From: an uncultured Collinsella sp.
Lineage (GTDB): Bacteria > Actinomycetota > Coriobacteriia > Coriobacteriales > Coriobacteriaceae
Length of the DNA: 6,072 nucleotides
Direction of reading: 5' to 3'
NCBI GenBank assembly: GCA_900757505.1
Contig: CAAEOE010000068.1
Coordinates: 1 to 6,072 of the forward strand
The notes below the pieces were generated by a model. That model did not search any database and was not told the origin of the DNA. It saw only the letters and a program-made list of their open reading frames with translations. This document shows positions 5,139-6,072 of the stretch, one piece after another. The translations under genes and the position numbers were made by a program. Numbering within the stretch: the first letter of the stretch is position 1; each line of letters begins with the position of its first letter.

Positions 5139-6072
5139 GAGCCTCCCCTCCCTTGCAGAAAAACGGAATGATCAAATCGTCAAAATCCTGAATCTCCTCG
5201 TGGCCAAAGCCTTCAAAGAACTCATGACGCTTTTCGCAGGTCAGGTTGTTATAGACCGCAAACTGCGTCGCTGGCGGACAGACGATATCGGCTGTGCCGG
5301 TGCCAAACAGCACGGGGCATTTGACCATAGGGGCAAAGTTCTTGGAATCGAAGTACGCCAGCTTGGCATAGGCTTCGTCAATACGAGTCGAGTCCTCGTC
5401 AAACCAGCGAGACCAATAGCGCAGGCCCTCGTAGGCAATGTCGTCGGCATCCAAATCCCAGACCAGGCGGAAATCTGACAGGAAGGGATAGAGGATGGCG
5501 GCGCGATTGATAAGCTCGCTGTTAAGCGCACAGGTCGCAATGCCCAAACCGCCGCCCTGCGACGCGCCGTTCACAAACACACGCGCAAGATCGATGCCCT
5601 CGAGCTCGCGAACGATGCGGCACAGGATTCGAATATCTTGGTGTAAGCGGACATAGTAGAGGTTGGCAGGGTCGCCGTCGATACCGGCGACGATATGCCC
5701 GGCAACCGTTGTGCCCTCAAATCCACCAATGTCCTCGGAGGGACCTCCTTGGCCGGGGCAATCGAGGGCGATGAGTGCCATGCCCATGCCCGCAAACGAC
5801 GCCTGCTCAAACCAGCTGCGGCTTGCACCCGGATACCCATGGAACTGAAGTACCAATGGCACGGGCTCGTCCGAGACGGGTTTAAGGTACTTGGCATGCA
5901 GGCGCGCGCCACACATGCCGGTATACCAGAGGTCGAAAAGCTGGCAGGTCGCGGCATCGGCGACCGATGCCGTCTCGATCGCATAGTCAAGCCCGACGGC
6001 GTCGGCCTCGGCCATGCGATCCTTCCAAAAGAGATCGAAATCTGATGGACGGGGCATGGCGCCTCGGTATTC
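5131..6072 (-). CDS. CE7 family acetylesterase (acetyl xylan esterase/cephalosporin C deacetylase-like), 5' end outside window
   Basis: A cytoplasmic-type serine deacetylase of the CE7/AXE1 family. Numbering from ATG 6057 (308 residues), it has HGYPGA (73-78) with the oxyanion Tyr75, DCPGQGG (99-105, family RGQGG), the nucleophile elbow GASQGG with Ser166, Asp257 in GTADIVCPP and His286 in GFGHEE: a complete triad. The frame stays open to the right edge. The edge codons read EYRGA ahead of MPRPSDFDLFW, which aligns without a gap to the Y[RK]P...DF..FW start of CE7 enzymes such as B. subtilis Cah and Thermotoga TM0077. ATG 6057 is therefore probably internal and the true start about 15-20 residues outside the window. 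CE7 enzymes remove acetyl groups from small sugars. Next to nan genes the likely substrate is O-acetylated sialic acid, as reported for a pneumococcal CE7-type esterase (EstA); that is inference. Its stop overlaps the next gene by 8 nt. Confidence 0.9.
   Translation of the reverse strand, partial: EYRGAMPRPSDFDLFWKDRMAEADAVGLDYAIETASVADAATCQLFDLWYTGMCGARLHAKYLKPVSDEPVPLVLQFHGYPGASRSWFEQASFAGMGMALIALDCPGQGGPSEDIGGFEGTTVAGHIVAGIDGDPANLYYVRLHQDIRILCRIVRELEGIDLARVFVNGASQGGGLGIATCALNSELINRAAILYPFLSDFRLVWDLDADDIAYEGLRYWSRWFDEDSTRIDEAYAKLAYFDSKNFAPMVKCPVLFGTGTADIVCPPATQFAVYNNLTCEKRHEFFEGFGHEEIQDFDDLIIPFFCKGGEAHV

Noticed and set aside
1..6072. CRISPR array, tRNA or rRNA genes, insertion sequences
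   Set aside because: No regularly spaced direct repeats, no cloverleaf with GTTCGA-type arm in an intergenic gap, and no transposase-like frame; the window is filled by minus-strand genes with short spacers.

Overview
The window is GC-rich and every recognisable gene lies on the minus strand, so it reads from right to left. A WhiA-type protein, together with a RapZ whose Walker A motif carries Arg in place of the usual Lys (GMSGSGRT, as in actinobacterial homologues), points to Actinomycetota. A sialic-acid catabolic cluster makes a gut-dwelling Coriobacteriia member (Collinsella-like) the most likely source. The phylum is fairly secure from the sequence; the class and genus are inference.

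Right part (about 6072 to 1405): a five-gene amino-sugar catabolic block. In order of transcription it holds a carbohydrate esterase family 7 (CE7/AXE1) deacetylase cut by the window edge; a second, shorter CE7-like protein overlapping it by 8 nt that has lost the nucleophile serine; an N-acetylneuraminate-lyase-type aldolase (nanA); a ROK sugar kinase in the ManNAc kinase position (nanK); and ManNAc-6-phosphate 2-epimerase (nanE). Together these would strip O-acetyl groups from sialic acid, split it to ManNAc and pyruvate, phosphorylate ManNAc and convert it to GlcNAc-6-phosphate. No transporter, sialidase, nagA/nagB or regulator is inside the window; they may lie to the right.

The gaps within this block carry RNA-level structure. 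A 110-nt imperfect inverted repeat (42 Watson-Crick pairs by hand count) overlaps the nanA stop codon and fills most of the nanA-nanK gap. A perfect 11-bp hairpin sits between nanK and nanE, and a smaller hairpin lies ahead of nanA. None has a convincing U-tract, so they look like processing, stability or expression-tuning elements rather than terminators.

Left part (1403 to 1): a strong intrinsic-terminator-like hairpin separates nanE from rapZ. rapZ (nucleotide-binding RNase adapter/YvcJ family) is followed after only 6 nt by the start of whiA, which runs off the left edge. The yvcK/glmR gene usually found between rapZ and whiA is absent here. No gap exceeds 300 bases. The long plus-strand reading frames are antisense shadows of the minus-strand genes.
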